A DNA stretch of 54,654 bases, from assembly GCA_910587165.1 (NCBI GenBank), contig CAJUKP010000016.1, positions 1 to 54,654 on the forward strand. Reading direction: 5' to 3'. Position 1 is the first letter of the stretch. Each line of letters opens with the position of its first letter. Of the stretch, positions 8,252 through 17,698 are shown in pieces. The notes under the pieces were generated by a model. It did no database searches. It saw only the letters and a program-made list of their open reading frames with translations, and had not been told where the DNA came from. Source of the stretch: an uncultured Duncaniella sp. (lineage in GTDB: Bacteria > Bacteroidota > Bacteroidia > Bacteroidales > Muribaculaceae). Both the position numbers and the translations under genes were made by a program.

Positions 8252-11200
8252 ATGAAATTTCTTGCAAGAAAAATACTGCTCCTCATCGCTCTTCTCTCCG
8301 CATCAGCGCCGTCAATCCGTGCGTTCGAGGCTTCGGCATACGCCCCCGCATCGGTTCTGGCCGAAGGCCGTTGGGCCAAAGTCGCTGTGCGCGAGACCGG
8401 TATGCACCTCATCTCCACATCCGATCTCCGCTCCATGGGTTTCACCGATCTCTCTAAAGTCAGAATCCACGGCTATGGCGGAGCGCGCATTCCCGACCAT
8501 TTCACCCGGGCCAACTATATCGACGATCTTCCACAGGTGGCCTCGGAGGTCACATCTCGCGGCATCGTGTTCTACGCCCGTGGGGTGGAGACACGCGTTA
8601 ATGTGACCGGTACAGACTATTTCTTCCACACTCTCAACCCCTACTCAGTCCAGGGTTACTATTTCATAACCGAAAGTGACTCATCCACAGTCAGTATCCC
8701 CACCGAAGGACTCGCTCCCGGGCCCGAGCTGACCACTGAGTTCATCGACGGTGTGCGCCACGAGATCGACCGCATATCTCCCGCCGAGAGCGGCCATCTG
8801 CTGCTCGGCGAGGACTTCCGCTTCACACGCTCGCATCGTTTCTCATTCCGTCTGCCGGGTCTCATCGAGGGATCGGAGGCGTGGATGCAGGCCAAACTCT
8901 TCGCCAAGACCAATTCGGCCCCGGCCCGGTTCGCCTTCTCGGCCAACGGCACCCAGCTCCCCGAAGAGAACTCCGACCGCATCAGCCCCACGTCGGAATA
9001 CGGCAACGAGTGCACCATACGCAAGACTTTCACCACTGACCGTGCCACCCTCGACCTCGACATCACCGCCTCCTACAGCGGCAGCGTCAGTGTGATCGGC
9101 CTCGACCACCTGTCGGTGTGCTACCGCCGCACCATAGCCATGCCGTCGTCAGGATCGCTCGTTTTCACCACAGCAGGCAGCTCCCCGTTCATAGCCGGAG
9201 CCACTGCCGACACCCGTGTGTGGGATGTGACCGACCCGCAGAACGTGATAGCCATACGCACCACCCCGGTGGATGGAGGTGTGGCATGGACTTCGGAATA
9301 CTATGGTCCGCGCACCTACGCCGCCTGGGAACGCGGAGGCTCATTCATGTCTCCCGTCCGGGCCGGAAACGTGGCCAACCAGAACATCCACGGGCGCACC
9401 ACTCCCGACATGATCATCCTCTCCCACCCCGCGCTCATCAGCCAGAGCGAGAGAATTGCTTCACTCCATTCCGATGAACTCGATGTGCTCATAGTTACCC
9501 CCGAGAGCGTCTACAACGAATTCGGCAGCGGCACTCCTGACTTAAACGCTATACGCCGTATGCTGAAGATGTTCTATGACCGCGGCACCTCCGCCGACGG
9601 CCATTCCCTGAGATATTTCATGCTCATGGGGGCCGTGACATTCGACCACCGTGCGCTCACCGACGTCATCAGCCGTTCCGGCGGCACATATCTGCCGACA
9701 TGGCAGACCGACGCGTCCAACTCGGAGAACACCTCATATTCCTCGGACGACTTCTACTCGTTCCTCGAGGACGGCTCCGGACTACAGACCGACCGCGACA
9801 AGCTGTGCATTGCCGTAGGCCGTGTGCCCGCCCGTAACCTGCAGTCGGCAAAAGTATTCACCGACCGTCTCGTGGCCTACTCCACCAACCCTGTCGAGGG
9901 TGAATGGAGATCAAAGGTCGCGCTCCTGGCCGACGACGAGGACCTGGCCGTACACCTCGACCAGTCAGACTCGCTCCAGACCGCCATGCGCGGCAACATC
10001 CTCGGTGAGAATCTGACATACAACAAGGTCTACCTCGACTCCGATGAGAAACTCGGAGGCGTCACCGTCAATGCCCGCACAAAACTCCATTCGCTCCTCA
10101 ACAATGGTGTGGTGTGGTGGAACTATATCGGCCACGCGAGCCTGCGCGAACTCTCCGGCGAGGGGGTGATGACCCTCTCAGATGTCACCAACCTCTATCT
10201 CAAGCACCCGACTTTCTTCTACGGAGCCACCTGCTCGTTCCTCCATTGGGACGGCACCGAGCTCTCCGGACTGGAGATGCTCGCCATGGCTGAGTCGGGA
10301 GGTGTGGTCGGAGGAATATCCGCCGTCCGCCCGGTCTACATCACACGCAACGGAGTGCTCTCTGACGCAATGGGCTCCGAAGTGTTCGCCCGCGACAGCG
10401 ACGGACGCATACGCCCGGTGGCCGAAGCCATGAGAAGGGCAAAAAACAAAGTCTACGACACCAACAAACTCCGCTACGTATTTCTCGGCGACCCGGCCAT
10501 GCGTCTTGCCATCCCCGGGAACATGGTCAGCCTCACATCTGTGGCCGGAGTCCCCATCAGCGGTCCGGGAGATGAAGATGCCGAGGATCACCACGTGATC
10601 ATACCGGCCTTGTACCCCACCAAGCTCCAGGGCACAGTCACCGACCACACCGGAACAATACTTTCAGACTTTTCCGGCTACGTGAGCCTCACCATCTACG
10701 ATGCCGAACGCACCATCACCACCCACGGCCGTGCCAACAAGGGTGGATATGACGACAAAGCCATCCGTAACTTCGAGGAACAGGGTGAACGCATATATGC
10801 CGGACGCGCCAAGGTGACCGACGGACATTGGGAGACCACCGTGATACTCCCTGCCGAAATAGCCGACAATTTCCGGCCGGCCACACTGCTCATGTATGCC
10901 CGTAACGACGACGGCTCTCTCGAGGCCGGAGGTGTGTCACGCTCATTCTATGCCTACGGACTCGCCTCCGGTGCCATCACCGACGACAGCGCCCCGGTGA
11001 TCGAACAGCTGTATCTCAACCACGAATCATTCGAGCCGGGCACCACGGTCAACGCCGCCCCGATGCTGATAGCCCGCGTGAGCGACGACACCGGTTTCAA
11101 CCTCTCCACCTCCGGCATAGGCCACATGATGTCGGTGCGCATCGACGAGACCACCAATCTCACCGATGTATCCAACTCTTTCACCCCTGATGCCGACGGC

Positions 11201-11650
11201 TCACCTGCAGGATCCATACACTACCGTCTGCCCGAACTCGCGGCGGGCAACCACACCGCGATGCTCAAGGTGTGGGACGTGGCCGGAAATTCCACCTCGT
11301 CGACCATCGAATTCTTCGTCGATCCGGATGCCGCGCCAAAGATCTTCGATATGTATTCCGATGCCAACCCCGCCACCACCGAAGCAAACTTCTACATATT
11401 GCACAACCGTCCGGACGCGATGCTCACTGTCAAGATCGAAATCTACGACATCAACGGCGCTTTCGTATGGAGTTCCTCCAACTCCGGCCGTGCGGATATG
11501 TATGCTTCACAACCCGTCAACTGGAACCTGACCGACAACGGAGGCCGTCGTGTAGGCCACGGAATATATATCTACAAAGCCACAGTCTCCGAGGCCGACA
11601 GCGGTGTCACATCCACCAGAACCAAACGTATAGCGGTATCGCCTGAGTGA
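8252..11650 (+). CDS. porU: Type IX secretion system sortase PorU (C25 peptidase)
   Basis: A 1,132-residue exported protein with signal peptide (about 1-24). By family PorU is the outer-membrane sortase that removes the C-terminal sorting domain of type IX cargo and attaches the cargo to A-LPS. The gingipain-like C25 core is in the middle, with catalytic His628 in NYIGHASL and Cys661 in YGATCSF. The C-terminus (about 1045-1132) has the FlgD-like segment KIEIYDINGAFVW then VNWNLTDNGGRRVGHGIYIYKA. Length and domain order match PorU. Its own -7 box precedes it. The next gene encodes a protein with a sorting tail, that is, a likely substrate. No other por/spr genes are in this window. Confidence 0.93.
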   Translation: MKFLARKILLLIALLSASAPSIRAFEASAYAPASVLAEGRWAKVAVRETGMHLISTSDLRSMGFTDLSKVRIHGYGGARIPDHFTRANYIDDLPQVASEVTSRGIVFYARGVETRVNVTGTDYFFHTLNPYSVQGYYFITESDSSTVSIPTEGLAPGPELTTEFIDGVRHEIDRISPAESGHLLLGEDFRFTRSHRFSFRLPGLIEGSEAWMQAKLFAKTNSAPARFAFSANGTQLPEENSDRISPTSEYGNECTIRKTFTTDRATLDLDITASYSGSVSVIGLDHLSVCYRRTIAMPSSGSLVFTTAGSSPFIAGATADTRVWDVTDPQNVIAIRTTPVDGGVAWTSEYYGPRTYAAWERGGSFMSPVRAGNVANQNIHGRTTPDMIILSHPALISQSERIASLHSDELDVLIVTPESVYNEFGSGTPDLNAIRRMLKMFYDRGTSADGHSLRYFMLMGAVTFDHRALTDVISRSGGTYLPTWQTDASNSENTSYSSDDFYSFLEDGSGLQTDRDKLCIAVGRVPARNLQSAKVFTDRLVAYSTNPVEGEWRSKVALLADDEDLAVHLDQSDSLQTAMRGNILGENLTYNKVYLDSDEKLGGVTVNARTKLHSLLNNGVVWWNYIGHASLRELSGEGVMTLSDVTNLYLKHPTFFYGATCSFLHWDGTELSGLEMLAMAESGGVVGGISAVRPVYITRNGVLSDAMGSEVFARDSDGRIRPVAEAMRRAKNKVYDTNKLRYVFLGDPAMRLAIPGNMVSLTSVAGVPISGPGDEDAEDHHVIIPALYPTKLQGTVTDHTGTILSDFSGYVSLTIYDAERTITTHGRANKGGYDDKAIRNFEEQGERIYAGRAKVTDGHWETTVILPAEIADNFRPATLLMYARNDDGSLEAGGVSRSFYAYGLASGAITDDSAPVIEQLYLNHESFEPGTTVNAAPMLIARVSDDTGFNLSTSGIGHMMSVRIDETTNLTDVSNSFTPDADGSPAGSIHYRLPELAAGNHTAMLKVWDVAGNSTSSTIEFFVDPDAAPKIFDMYSDANPATTEANFYILHNRPDAMLTVKIEIYDINGAFVWSSSNSGRADMYASQPVNWNLTDNGGRRVGHGIYIYKATVSEADSGVTSTRTKRIAVSPE

Positions 11651-11732
11651 CAGTCTCTCCGGATTCTTTCAAGTGGCTTTGACCTACAGAATAATACATA
11701 GCTGAAATACTGCTTATCTCATATATTTTTCG

Positions 11733-11740
11733 TAGCTTTG
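11733..11740 (+). promoter_or_regulatory. -7 box upstream of the large secreted protein
   Basis: TAGCTTTG, consensus TAnnTTTG, about 45 bases before the ATG at 11785. The 134-base gap after porU holds no hairpin terminator that I can see. Confidence 0.6.
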
Positions 11741-11784
11741 CGCACATAAATCAGAACCTAAACCAAATTTTTATTTATTTCTAA

Positions 11785-14700
11785 ATGAAAAAAGCTTTAC
11801 TACTCTCTGCAGTGCTGGCTCTGGCAGCCTCTCCGCAGGCTATCGAGGCAAAGGGCGCCAAACCCTTTGAATTGAAGCCCGGGATGTGGAAGTCTGAATC
11901 AAGCACACAGAAACTTGACTGGCATTTCACAAAGTCAAACGCCAAGGCCAACCTCAGCAAGATCGTCACCAAAGGCGACATAACCATGGACAGCCAGAAT
12001 GGCTTCGACTATCTGGATATGCCTGACGGAACAAACTGGCTCGTGGAACTGAACTACGAGCGTGTGGTGGATCAGGAATTCGAGGGCGGCTATGTGGACT
12101 ACAAGTACACCGGCCTCAAAGGAACTGTCTATAATGACAAATTCCAGAAAGTAGGTGAGATCAACACCCCCATCGAGCTGCCCGAGGGTATGGAGAAATG
12201 TACCTCCATCCAGATGAGCCAGCTGGTGACAAAGAAGTTCTTCAACTACGACGAGAACTACGAGATCATGTTCACTGCATATTTCCGCCCCATTGGCGAC
12301 TTCGGTGCAGTGCCCTACACCTTCATCCTTTCGCTCAAGGGGGAGAACACCCCTGCCAGCCATGTGATGACTATCCCCGGCTATTATGTATCATCCGTCA
12401 ATACCGCCACCGACAAATGGGGCGAGGAATTCTACATGAACTTCTTCGGTGCACAGAGTGCCTCATCCGACGATGACTATGCCGTGACATTCGACATCTA
12501 CTCCAAGGCGACATACGGCTCTGAAGGTCCCACAAAAATCGAAAGTTTCACCGTTGACATGGCCCATGCGCCCGAGATGACCGGCAACGAGCCCGCCCCC
12601 ATCATGATGACCGCCAACGGTCGTGACCTGTATGTTACCGTGGCTCAGTATGACAAGCCATACTATAACAACGCTGGTGATCCCAACGATTCAAGCGTGA
12701 CACCTGAGAACTCATACTCCATAAAGCTCTACAAGAAGTCGGCCTACGCCAAAGAGTTCTCTCTCGAGTCCACCACCACCATTCCCTGCGAGGCAGCTCC
12801 CGAAGGATTTGTCTACCGCTCGTATGCGCTCGGACTCTTCAACGCCACAAACGACATCTCATTTGATTTCACAGATGACGGTTCAGTATCCTATATCATA
12901 GGCGTAACCAATATCGACAACCAGTTTGAGGCAGAGACCACCTACCGCATCATCGACACCGAAGGCAAAACCATCAAGACTTTCGGCGAGAACTGCGAGA
13001 GCTACGGTCTTCTCTCACAGATTGACGGCTATCCCGAACAGTACGTGTTCGTAGAGAACGATCCCGACGTGGTTGGCGGACTTGTCTACAGATTCGTGGA
13101 CTATCCCAGCTTCGAGACAAAGGCCATGATACCCTGCACCTTCATTGATGACTCGGTTGACGGTGGCTCTAACCTCCTCTCCATGAATATGGACCGTACT
13201 CCCGCCGGATCAAGCTACAACTATGTCTTCTCTGTCTCGACCGGGCACATGAAAGGCAACGATGTATGCCATGAGATCGTATGGATGAACGCTGAGGGTG
13301 ATTTCCTCCATGTCGACGTGATCAATGCCGGACCCAATGTGATGCTTATCAACCCCTACGTCAGATCGGCAGCCCTCAACCCCTACCTCTTCAACACCGA
13401 CAGCAACCGCGAGTATATGTACTACTCAAAGGTGCGCACCAACGCATCCGACCTTGCCGCCCATGCGGAACTCCGTGTGTGCAACAACAAGGGGGAGACT
13501 CTCCTCAACTATGCTTTCGGACAGCAGGACAGCGGAATGTCGACAACTCTCCTCAACCTCACCTCAAACCCCGCCATCTGGATCCAGTATCAGGAGTTCA
13601 GCACAAGCCGTTTTGTATGCGAGTATATCTCCCTGCCCCTCAACAAGCTCCAGGGTTCGGGCACTGTAGAGGATCCCTATCTGCTCACATCGGCCGGCGA
13701 CTTCTCTCTCATCAAGAACAATCTTGCCGCCAACTACCGTGTGGCCAATGACATCGACTTCGAGAACGGAGCCATCACAAGCACCGATGCCGTGTTCACC
13801 GGTTCTCTCGACGGCGCAGGCCACACTCTCCGCAATCTCGTCATCAAGGACAAACCCATCTTCAAGAGCCTCTATTCATCCAACGTGGCCAACCCCTGTG
13901 TGGTCAAGGATCTCACACTCTCCCACGTGACTGTCGACGGTGCATCCGCCATCCTCTCGGAAGGTGGCACATCCGGCAACGTGAAGATCTCGAACGTCCA
14001 TATCTTCAAGGCAAAGGTGGATGACGGTTCCGACGCGGCATTCTCCGCACTCATCAACCGCACTGGTGTCAACACCGAGATCACCGGCTGCTCGTTTGAT
14101 GTGGACTTCAACCGTCCCTCCGCTGAATACTTCGGCGGTCTCGTAGGCGACATGGGCCGCGGCGGCTCCATCATTGCCTGCAGCGTGACCGGTACTGTCA
14201 AGGCCGGCGCCAACATCGGTGGCATCGCCTACTCGACCAACAACGCCGACACTGAAATCACCGACTGCCACGTCAACCTCGACATCGAGGGTGACAACAC
14301 CATCGGCGGCATCGTGGCCGATGCCGAGCGCGGCACCGTGAAGCGCAACATCATCGAAGGCTCGATCAAGGCCAACACCCCCGGTTTCGCATTCTACAAG
14401 AACAAGCGTGTGGAGACCATGAACGTGGGTGGTGTCCTCGGTATCCTCAAGAGCTCCGCCGCCAACTATGACTCCAACGGCAACCTGCTCCCCGAAGTCA
14501 CCGATCCTATCGTCACAGGCAACGTCGTGGCTCTCTCATCCATCACTATCCCTGAAGGCAAGGAGACCCTCACCTCCACAACCCACCGCATCGTAGGCCG
14601 CTCACGCATCAATGAGAGCCCCGAATACGTAGGTGAGGAGGAGAACCCCAACTACGATCCCAACGATCCCGAAAGCGAGGAATGGATCATCACATGGGGC

Positions 14701-15420
14701 AACCCCGCTCCCGCGGAGGCTTGTCTGACCAACAACTATGCGCTTGATGATCTCGCTGTGGTCGATGCCACCGTAGGTGAAGGCCAGAACCTCACTGAAG
14801 GCGCCAGCCTTTCTTCCGATAAGCTCGAGCGCGAATTCTTCGAAGGTCTCGGCTACAAGTTCGAGGGCTATTCCACCGAGGAGCCCTGGCACTACGGCTA
14901 CACCATGCTCCCCGAGCTTTACTTCGAGCAGACCGCCGGAGCATCGCTCGTGTTCAACCCGGCAGCCATCTCCATCCGCAAGGGTGACAAGGCAACCGTG
15001 GTCCTCTCGCTCGAAAAGGCAAGCTTCGAGGATATCACATTCGACCAGTCGTCGGATACAGGATTCTCATTCAATCCCACCGACATCGACGAGAATGGCA
15101 ATGTCACCATCGAGATCGAGATGTTCGAGGAAGGAGCCTTCACCCTCACCGCCCGCTTCAACACCATCAGTGCAACCCTCGCCATCACCGGCATGAGCGG
15201 CATTGACGGCATCACCTCCGACAACGCGTCAGCTATCAGCTATGACGGATACACCGTCAGCGCCAACGGTTGCGCCATCGCCATCTACAACGTGGCCGGC
15301 TCGAAGGTTGCCGAGGGTTATGAGGCTGTTTCAGTGACTTCTCTCGTCCAGGGCATCTACGTGGCCACCGCCACCGATGCCGACGGCAAGAAATCGTCAA
15401 TCAAGATCGCTGTGAAGTAA
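11785..15420 (+). CDS. Large secreted protein with type IX sorting tail
   Basis: A 1,211-residue protein with a Sec signal (about 1-22). The first roughly 620 residues are beta-rich with no family I recognise. From about 625 a segment begins GSGTVEDPYLLTSAGDFSLI, the usual lead-in to GLUG-type surface repeats, and GGLVGD, IGGIAYS and IGGIVAD repeats follow to about 900. The last 70 residues (YDGYTVSANGCAIAIYNVAG then VQGIYVATATDADGKKSSIKIAVK) have the form of a type A type IX C-terminal domain. It is therefore probably carried across the outer membrane by the type IX system and processed by PorU, encoded just upstream. Function is unknown; adhesion or glycan binding are possibilities only. 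Confidence 0.8.
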   Translation: MKKALLLSAVLALAASPQAIEAKGAKPFELKPGMWKSESSTQKLDWHFTKSNAKANLSKIVTKGDITMDSQNGFDYLDMPDGTNWLVELNYERVVDQEFEGGYVDYKYTGLKGTVYNDKFQKVGEINTPIELPEGMEKCTSIQMSQLVTKKFFNYDENYEIMFTAYFRPIGDFGAVPYTFILSLKGENTPASHVMTIPGYYVSSVNTATDKWGEEFYMNFFGAQSASSDDDYAVTFDIYSKATYGSEGPTKIESFTVDMAHAPEMTGNEPAPIMMTANGRDLYVTVAQYDKPYYNNAGDPNDSSVTPENSYSIKLYKKSAYAKEFSLESTTTIPCEAAPEGFVYRSYALGLFNATNDISFDFTDDGSVSYIIGVTNIDNQFEAETTYRIIDTEGKTIKTFGENCESYGLLSQIDGYPEQYVFVENDPDVVGGLVYRFVDYPSFETKAMIPCTFIDDSVDGGSNLLSMNMDRTPAGSSYNYVFSVSTGHMKGNDVCHEIVWMNAEGDFLHVDVINAGPNVMLINPYVRSAALNPYLFNTDSNREYMYYSKVRTNASDLAAHAELRVCNNKGETLLNYAFGQQDSGMSTTLLNLTSNPAIWIQYQEFSTSRFVCEYISLPLNKLQGSGTVEDPYLLTSAGDFSLIKNNLAANYRVANDIDFENGAITSTDAVFTGSLDGAGHTLRNLVIKDKPIFKSLYSSNVANPCVVKDLTLSHVTVDGASAILSEGGTSGNVKISNVHIFKAKVDDGSDAAFSALINRTGVNTEITGCSFDVDFNRPSAEYFGGLVGDMGRGGSIIACSVTGTVKAGANIGGIAYSTNNADTEITDCHVNLDIEGDNTIGGIVADAERGTVKRNIIEGSIKANTPGFAFYKNKRVETMNVGGVLGILKSSAANYDSNGNLLPEVTDPIVTGNVVALSSITIPEGKETLTSTTHRIVGRSRINESPEYVGEEENPNYDPNDPESEEWIITWGNPAPAEACLTNNYALDDLAVVDATVGEGQNLTEGASLSSDKLEREFFEGLGYKFEGYSTEEPWHYGYTMLPELYFEQTAGASLVFNPAAISIRKGDKATVVLSLEKASFEDITFDQSSDTGFSFNPTDIDENGNVTIEIEMFEEGAFTLTARFNTISATLAITGMSGIDGITSDNASAISYDGYTVSANGCAIAIYNVAGSKVAEGYEAVSVTSLVQGIYVATATDADGKKSSIKIAVK

Positions 15421-15441
15421 CTACTCCACCAGATCCCTCCT

Positions 15442-15475
15442 CTACCGATCCTGTTTGCATAAAACGGATCGGTAG
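15442..15475. terminator. Hairpin after the secreted-protein gene
   Basis: CTACCGATCC (15442-15451) pairs with GGATCGGTAG (15466-15475). No clear T-run follows on the plus strand. It acts with, or stabilises RNA ahead of, the stronger hairpin 15 bases further on. Confidence 0.45.
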
Positions 15476-15489
15476 AGCAAAAGATAAAA

Positions 15490-15545
15490 GAAACGGATTA
15501 TCATTCCCGCAAACACCGCGGGTCATTGATAATCCGTTTCTTTCT
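15490..15545 (+). terminator. Terminator of the large secreted-protein gene
   Basis: GAAACGGATTATCA (15490-15503) pairs perfectly with TGATAATCCGTTTC (15527-15540), with an inner CCCGC/GCGGG stem and a T-rich tail. Confidence 0.75.
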
Positions 15546-15584
15546 GTCTAATTATCACTTTATCATGTAATCGCGACGCCGATA

Positions 15585-15782
15585 TGCCACGTAGAGGCAT
15601 TGCAATGGCAGGCACGGGTGATAAACCGTGTATCAAAAAAGCCCACGGATAAATTGCGTCGCGTAGCGCCGCTACATAGGTTCGACCCTATTGTGGCGGC
15701 GCTACGCGACGCAATACGTATGTATGATATCGGGATATCCGGGTTCCACCCGGGCCTACCATTGTATTGCCACTACGTGGCA
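15585..15782. repeat. Family A nested-palindrome repeat, copy 1
   Basis: A 198-bp element. The outer hairpin is TGCCACGTAGAGGCA on the left and TGCCACTACGTGGCA on the right. Inside each is a REP-like unit (GGCACGGGT..ACCGTG left; CCGGGT..ACCCGGGCC right). In the centre is a perfect 19-bp inverted repeat, 15654-15672 with 15696-15714 (TTGCGTCGCGTAGCGCCGC). The left outer hairpin has one mismatch, so this copy is slightly decayed. Short open frames through it are not genes. Confidence 0.9.
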
Positions 15783-15795
15783 GTTTTAATCAACA

Positions 15796-15830
15796 TAGTC
15801 AGGTGTCCGTAGGGGTGGGACACCTGACTA
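15796..15830. repeat. Perfect 13-bp hairpin beside repeat A copy 1
   Basis: TAGTCAGGTGTCC (15796-15808) pairs with GGACACCTGACTA (15818-15830). There is no T-run, so a terminator role is doubtful. Confidence 0.5.
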
Positions 15831-16130
15831 ACTTATCGTATATCTTTGGGACTTTATGGATTAACAGGAAGTTATAATGCTTACTTTACCGTTACTATCG
15901 GTTGACCGAAAGCTCATCAATACGGTCAGATATTTGGAAACGGGGCAAAAAAAAATTACCCGTCGTCACGACGAATAACTTTCTTACCTTAAATCTAATA
16001 CCATGAAAAACTTGTCACAAAGGTAGGCATTTATTTTATTTTCACCAAATATTTCTGAAACAAAAGCCTAATTTTAACTTTGTTTAACTAACAGATCTGA
16101 TTTAAAAGGATATTCTGCATCTATGAAGCA
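15831..16130. other. AT-rich gap with plus-strand promoter-like motifs
   Basis: No gene is recognisable. Two exact -7 type motifs point rightwards: TATCTTTG at 15841-15848 and TAACTTTG at 16075-16082. Only tiny open frames follow (for example a 7-codon frame near 16003). A short RNA ending at the 16134-16167 hairpin is possible but unsupported. Confidence 0.35.
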
Positions 16131-16168
16131 AAAAAAATGCAGCCTGTGTCATTACAGACTGCATTTTC
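16131..16168 (-). terminator. Terminator of the DUF2807 gene
   Basis: AAAATGCAG (16134-16142) pairs with CTGCATTTT (16159-16167), extended by CTGT/ACAG with one mismatch. Read on the minus strand the stem runs into TTTTTTT. Confidence 0.7.
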
Positions 16169-16211
16169 CGGTTTAGTCTTTGCCTCACGGCAATTTTTCC
16201 AATATTAAAAG

Positions 16212-16970
16212 CTATTTCCTGTTCTTAATCTCACCTGCGCCGGACGAATTGGAGTCGAGCGACTTGACATTGCATCTGATGTCACCGGCACCGCTCGCCT
16301 TGGCCGAGCCTTGTGTGGCAATAAGTCTTGAAGCCTTGATGCTTCCGGCGCCGGATGCTATGAAGTTCACCCTGTCGGACTTGCCGGAAAGTGTAACATC
16401 AGAGCCGCCTGAAGCTATGACATTGACGACTGCCGCTGACACCTCCGCCTCAAAATCCGCGCCTCCGGAAGACTTCACATTGAGTGTGGTACACTTGAGA
16501 GTACTGTCAAACTCAACATCCGAACCGCCCGAGGAGTTGACATTGACCGTCTTTGCGGTCACAGGCTTCTCAAACGTCAGATCGGCACCACCGGATGTTG
16601 TGATCTTGAGAGTATTGACCGAAAGGCCGCCCTTGACATCAATATCCGATCCACCGGACATGACATATTCGCCGAAAGCCGGACAGGAGAGCTCAACCTT
16701 CACCTTAGGGGTGGAACCCACAAGGTTACTGCTGTCGAAACCGACCTCAAGCACTCCTCCTTTCAACTTCACCGAGACCCGGTTCATGTATTTGCTGTCG
16801 GCAAACGCCTTGACAGACACTGCCGATGAAGGGGTATAGTTCACCTCGACACCACCGTATGTCTTGATGGCGTTGATCTTGCCCTTGATGGTGAATGCCT
16901 TGCTCACAGTCGAGGCTGCCGCCCCGAGGGTCATCATAACTATGGCTAAAGAAAAAAGGAGACGTTTCAT
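16212..16970 (-). CDS. Secreted DUF2807 (GIN domain) protein
   Basis: A 252-residue exported protein with a signal peptide (about 1-20). The whole mature part is a DUF2807 / putative auto-transporter adhesin head GIN domain, a beta-helix in which short rungs repeat as SGGSDI, SGGADL, SSGGSDV, SSGGADF, ASGGSDV, ASGAGSI, ASGAGDI, SSGAGEI; all are easily seen. Such proteins are common in Bacteroidetes and their function is not settled. It is separated from upp by 74 bases and has a good terminator, so it may be an independent unit. No clear -7 box. Confidence 0.88.
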   Translation of the reverse strand: MKRLLFSLAIVMMTLGAAASTVSKAFTIKGKINAIKTYGGVEVNYTPSSAVSVKAFADSKYMNRVSVKLKGGVLEVGFDSSNLVGSTPKVKVELSCPAFGEYVMSGGSDIDVKGGLSVNTLKITTSGGADLTFEKPVTAKTVNVNSSGGSDVEFDSTLKCTTLNVKSSGGADFEAEVSAAVVNVIASGGSDVTLSGKSDRVNFIASGAGSIKASRLIATQGSAKASGAGDIRCNVKSLDSNSSGAGEIKNRK

Positions 16971-17044
16971 ATCTTAACAGTTTTAACAATAAGACGTAAA
17001 AACGCTTGAAAAGTGACAGACTTAGCTATATAATTAACATTATT

Positions 17045-17698
17045 TCACTCTTTCACTCCGTATGCGAGGTCACCGGCATCGCCGAGGCCGGGCACTATGT
17101 AGGAATGGGCATTGATCTCAGGGTCGATCGCACCGAGCCAGAGTGTGGTCTTGTCCGCCGGGAATTTTGACTTGATATAGTCAACCGCTGCCTGGGAGGA
17201 GATCACGGAACAAATATGTACGTGGCGCGGCTCACCCTTGGTGAGGAGCGCACGATAGGCAAGATCCATCGACGCACCCGTGGCAAGCATGGGATCGACA
17301 AGAATTAGAGTCTTGCCATCGAGTCGCGGAGAGGCGATATATTCGATGAAGACATCAAAATTGTCTTTCTCGCGATACTTGCGGTAGGCGGACACGAAAG
17401 CATTCTGCGCGGAGTCAAAGTAGGACAGGAAACCCTGATGGAAGGGTATGCCGGCGCGGAATATCGTGGCGAGCACCACCTGCTCGTCTATCAGGTCATC
17501 CTTCGATGTGCCCAGCGGTGTGGTCACATCCTCCTTGCGGTATTTCAGATGGCGTGAGATCTCATAAGCCATCACCTGGCCTATGCGTTCGAGATTGCGG
17601 CGGAAACGCAGCATATCGTTCTGAATGTTCACGTTGCGCAACTCACTGAGATACTGGCTCACCAATGAGGGAGTCTCGGCAAAATTAAAGATTTCCAT
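17045..17698 (-). CDS. upp: Uracil phosphoribosyltransferase
   Basis: A 217-residue cytoplasmic enzyme that makes UMP from uracil and PRPP (pyrimidine salvage). The PRPP-binding loop LVDPMLATGAS and the C-terminal uracil-binding region GLGDAGDLAYGVKE are typical, and the length fits. It overlaps the upstream radical SAM gene by 14 bases, making it the last gene of ybaK-aroC-yhcC-upp. Confidence 0.95.
   Translation of the reverse strand: MEIFNFAETPSLVSQYLSELRNVNIQNDMLRFRRNLERIGQVMAYEISRHLKYRKEDVTTPLGTSKDDLIDEQVVLATIFRAGIPFHQGFLSYFDSAQNAFVSAYRKYREKDNFDVFIEYIASPRLDGKTLILVDPMLATGASMDLAYRALLTKGEPRHVHICSVISSQAAVDYIKSKFPADKTTLWLGAIDPEINAHSYIVPGLGDAGDLAYGVKE

Noticed and set aside
16123..16176. 17-codon frame with a CxxCH motif
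   Set aside because: It lies across the DUF2807 terminator hairpin; the motif is a chance product.
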